Assembly (NCBI GenBank): GCA_946533615.1
Contig: CAMNBY010000219.1
Span: 1 to 6,279, forward strand
Direction of reading: 5' to 3'
Source: an uncultured Clostridia bacterium
GTDB taxonomy: Bacteria > Bacillota > Clostridia > Oscillospirales > Ruminococcaceae
Length of the DNA: 6,279 bases
Below, piece by piece: positions 5,657-6,279 of this stretch. The position numbers and the translations under genes are program-made. Position 1 is the first letter of the stretch; every line of letters starts with the position of its first letter. The notes beneath the pieces are model-generated. The model was not told the DNA's origin. It saw only the letters and a program-made list of their open reading frames with translations, and did no database searches.

Positions 5657-6274
5657 TTATTCCGGGTCAAAGGAGTCCAGCCAGTTTTCAAATTTATTCT
5701 CGAATCTGCTCTGGTTATCCTCGTTGCAGACCAGCATCAGCAGGTAGCACTTATCGTTATGCGACTTGATTTTCAGGTGGCAATATGTCATCTTGTTATC
5801 ATCGTTCAGAACGTTATATTTGAGGTAATCATCGCCGCTTTCAAGCTCAAGAAAGCCCTTGCTGCTGCGCAGGCTGAGAGTCATCAGCGAAAGGAGCGAT
5901 TTGGTATTGGTCGAGCCGAAGGAACTGCTGTCGGCGTTAAAAACAGCATAGCCGAATCTTACTCTGCCGTTTTCGTAAACGTCCGTGTCGATCGCATTGA
6001 CCTTTTCAAAGCTCTCGTTGAACTCGCTGCGGCTCTGCTTCTCCATATTCGTGGGAAGCTCTATACTGAAGCTGCCCATGTCGTAGGTCTTGGTTCTGTC
6101 GGCAAGAATACCGATAATGACCAAAGCAACCATTATAGCGGAAATAATGACCAATGTTCCGACCAGCGCCTTTTTAACAGCGCCCATTTTCGGCTTTACG
6201 GGCTGTAGCTGTGAAAACGCAAAATTAGCTGCGTAATTTGGCTGAGCGCCGTAGACAGGCGGCGGAGTACGCAT
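5657..6274 (-). CDS. Uncharacterised single-TM protein with extracytoplasmic domain, possibly 5'-partial
   Basis: I do not recognise this gene. The visible 205 residues begin with a Pro/Gln/Tyr/Ala-rich segment (1-31, with PPPVYGAQPNY). One strong TM helix follows at about 36-58 flanked by Lys, then a polar domain of about 145 residues starting MGSFSIELP and ending ENKFENWLDSFDPE. The aromatic-rich beta pattern and final amphipathic helix resemble small extracytoplasmic domains of a PsbP-like type, but this is only an impression. Orientation is likely N-terminus in, C-terminal domain out. The frame stays open to the right edge (the codon before this ATG is GCT) and no ribosome binding site can be seen, so the true start may lie outside. 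A cytoplasmic zinc-ribbon plus low-complexity linker upstream would be a common arrangement. It converges with sigE and ends at a strong terminator; a sporulation role is not implied. Confidence 0.8.
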   Translation of the reverse strand: MRTPPPVYGAQPNYAANFAFSQLQPVKPKMGAVKKALVGTLVIISAIMVALVIIGILADRTKTYDMGSFSIELPTNMEKQSRSEFNESFEKVNAIDTDVYENGRVRFGYAVFNADSSSFGSTNTKSLLSLMTLSLRSSKGFLELESGDDYLKYNVLNDDNKMTYCHLKIKSHNDKCYLLMLVCNEDNQSRFENKFENWLDSFDPE

Positions 6275-6279
6275 AGCAC

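Overview
The window looks like chromosomal DNA from a spore-forming member of the Bacillota, class Clostridia. Supporting this are an adjacent spoIIGA-sigE pair, which is specific to endospore formers, textbook sigma-A promoters, AGGAGG-type ribosome binding sites and a Gram-positive style lipoprotein. A Ruminococcus/Oscillospiraceae-like gut bacterium of intermediate GC is my best guess from protein flavour only. I see no mobile elements, CRISPR arrays, tRNAs or rRNAs.

Left part (1-735, minus strand): trans-translation. The 5' part of the tmRNA gene ssrA, including the tag reading frame, runs off the left edge. Only 9 bases upstream lies smpB, the tmRNA partner protein, with its own consensus extended -10 promoter at 655-683. 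The two partners probably form one transcription unit.

Middle (736-3983, minus strand): a probable three-gene operon read from one perfect sigma-A promoter (3955-3983). It encodes a two-TM, extracellular-sensor GGDEF diguanylate cyclase, a carbohydrate-type extracellular solute-binding lipoprotein and cytidine deaminase (cdd). The cyclase stop and lipoprotein start overlap as ATGA, and no transport permease is visible nearby. The lipoprotein may therefore be a ligand-sensing partner of the cyclase rather than a transporter subunit. This is the most interesting part of the window. The cyclase has an intact GGDEF active site but lacks the Arg of the RxxD inhibitory site.

Right part (4007-5616, plus strand): the sporulation operon spoIIGA-sigE, divergent from the cyclase operon. 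Its promoter has a perfect -10, no good -35, and a perfect TGNCGAA-type Spo0A box just where the -35 should be, which recalls the Spo0A-activated spoIIG promoter of Bacillus subtilis. The 155-base divergent region therefore carries the controls of both a c-di-GMP module and the commitment step to mother-cell sporulation. A strong hairpin terminator (5623-5649) separates sigE from a convergent, unrecognised single-TM protein gene that may be cut by the right edge.
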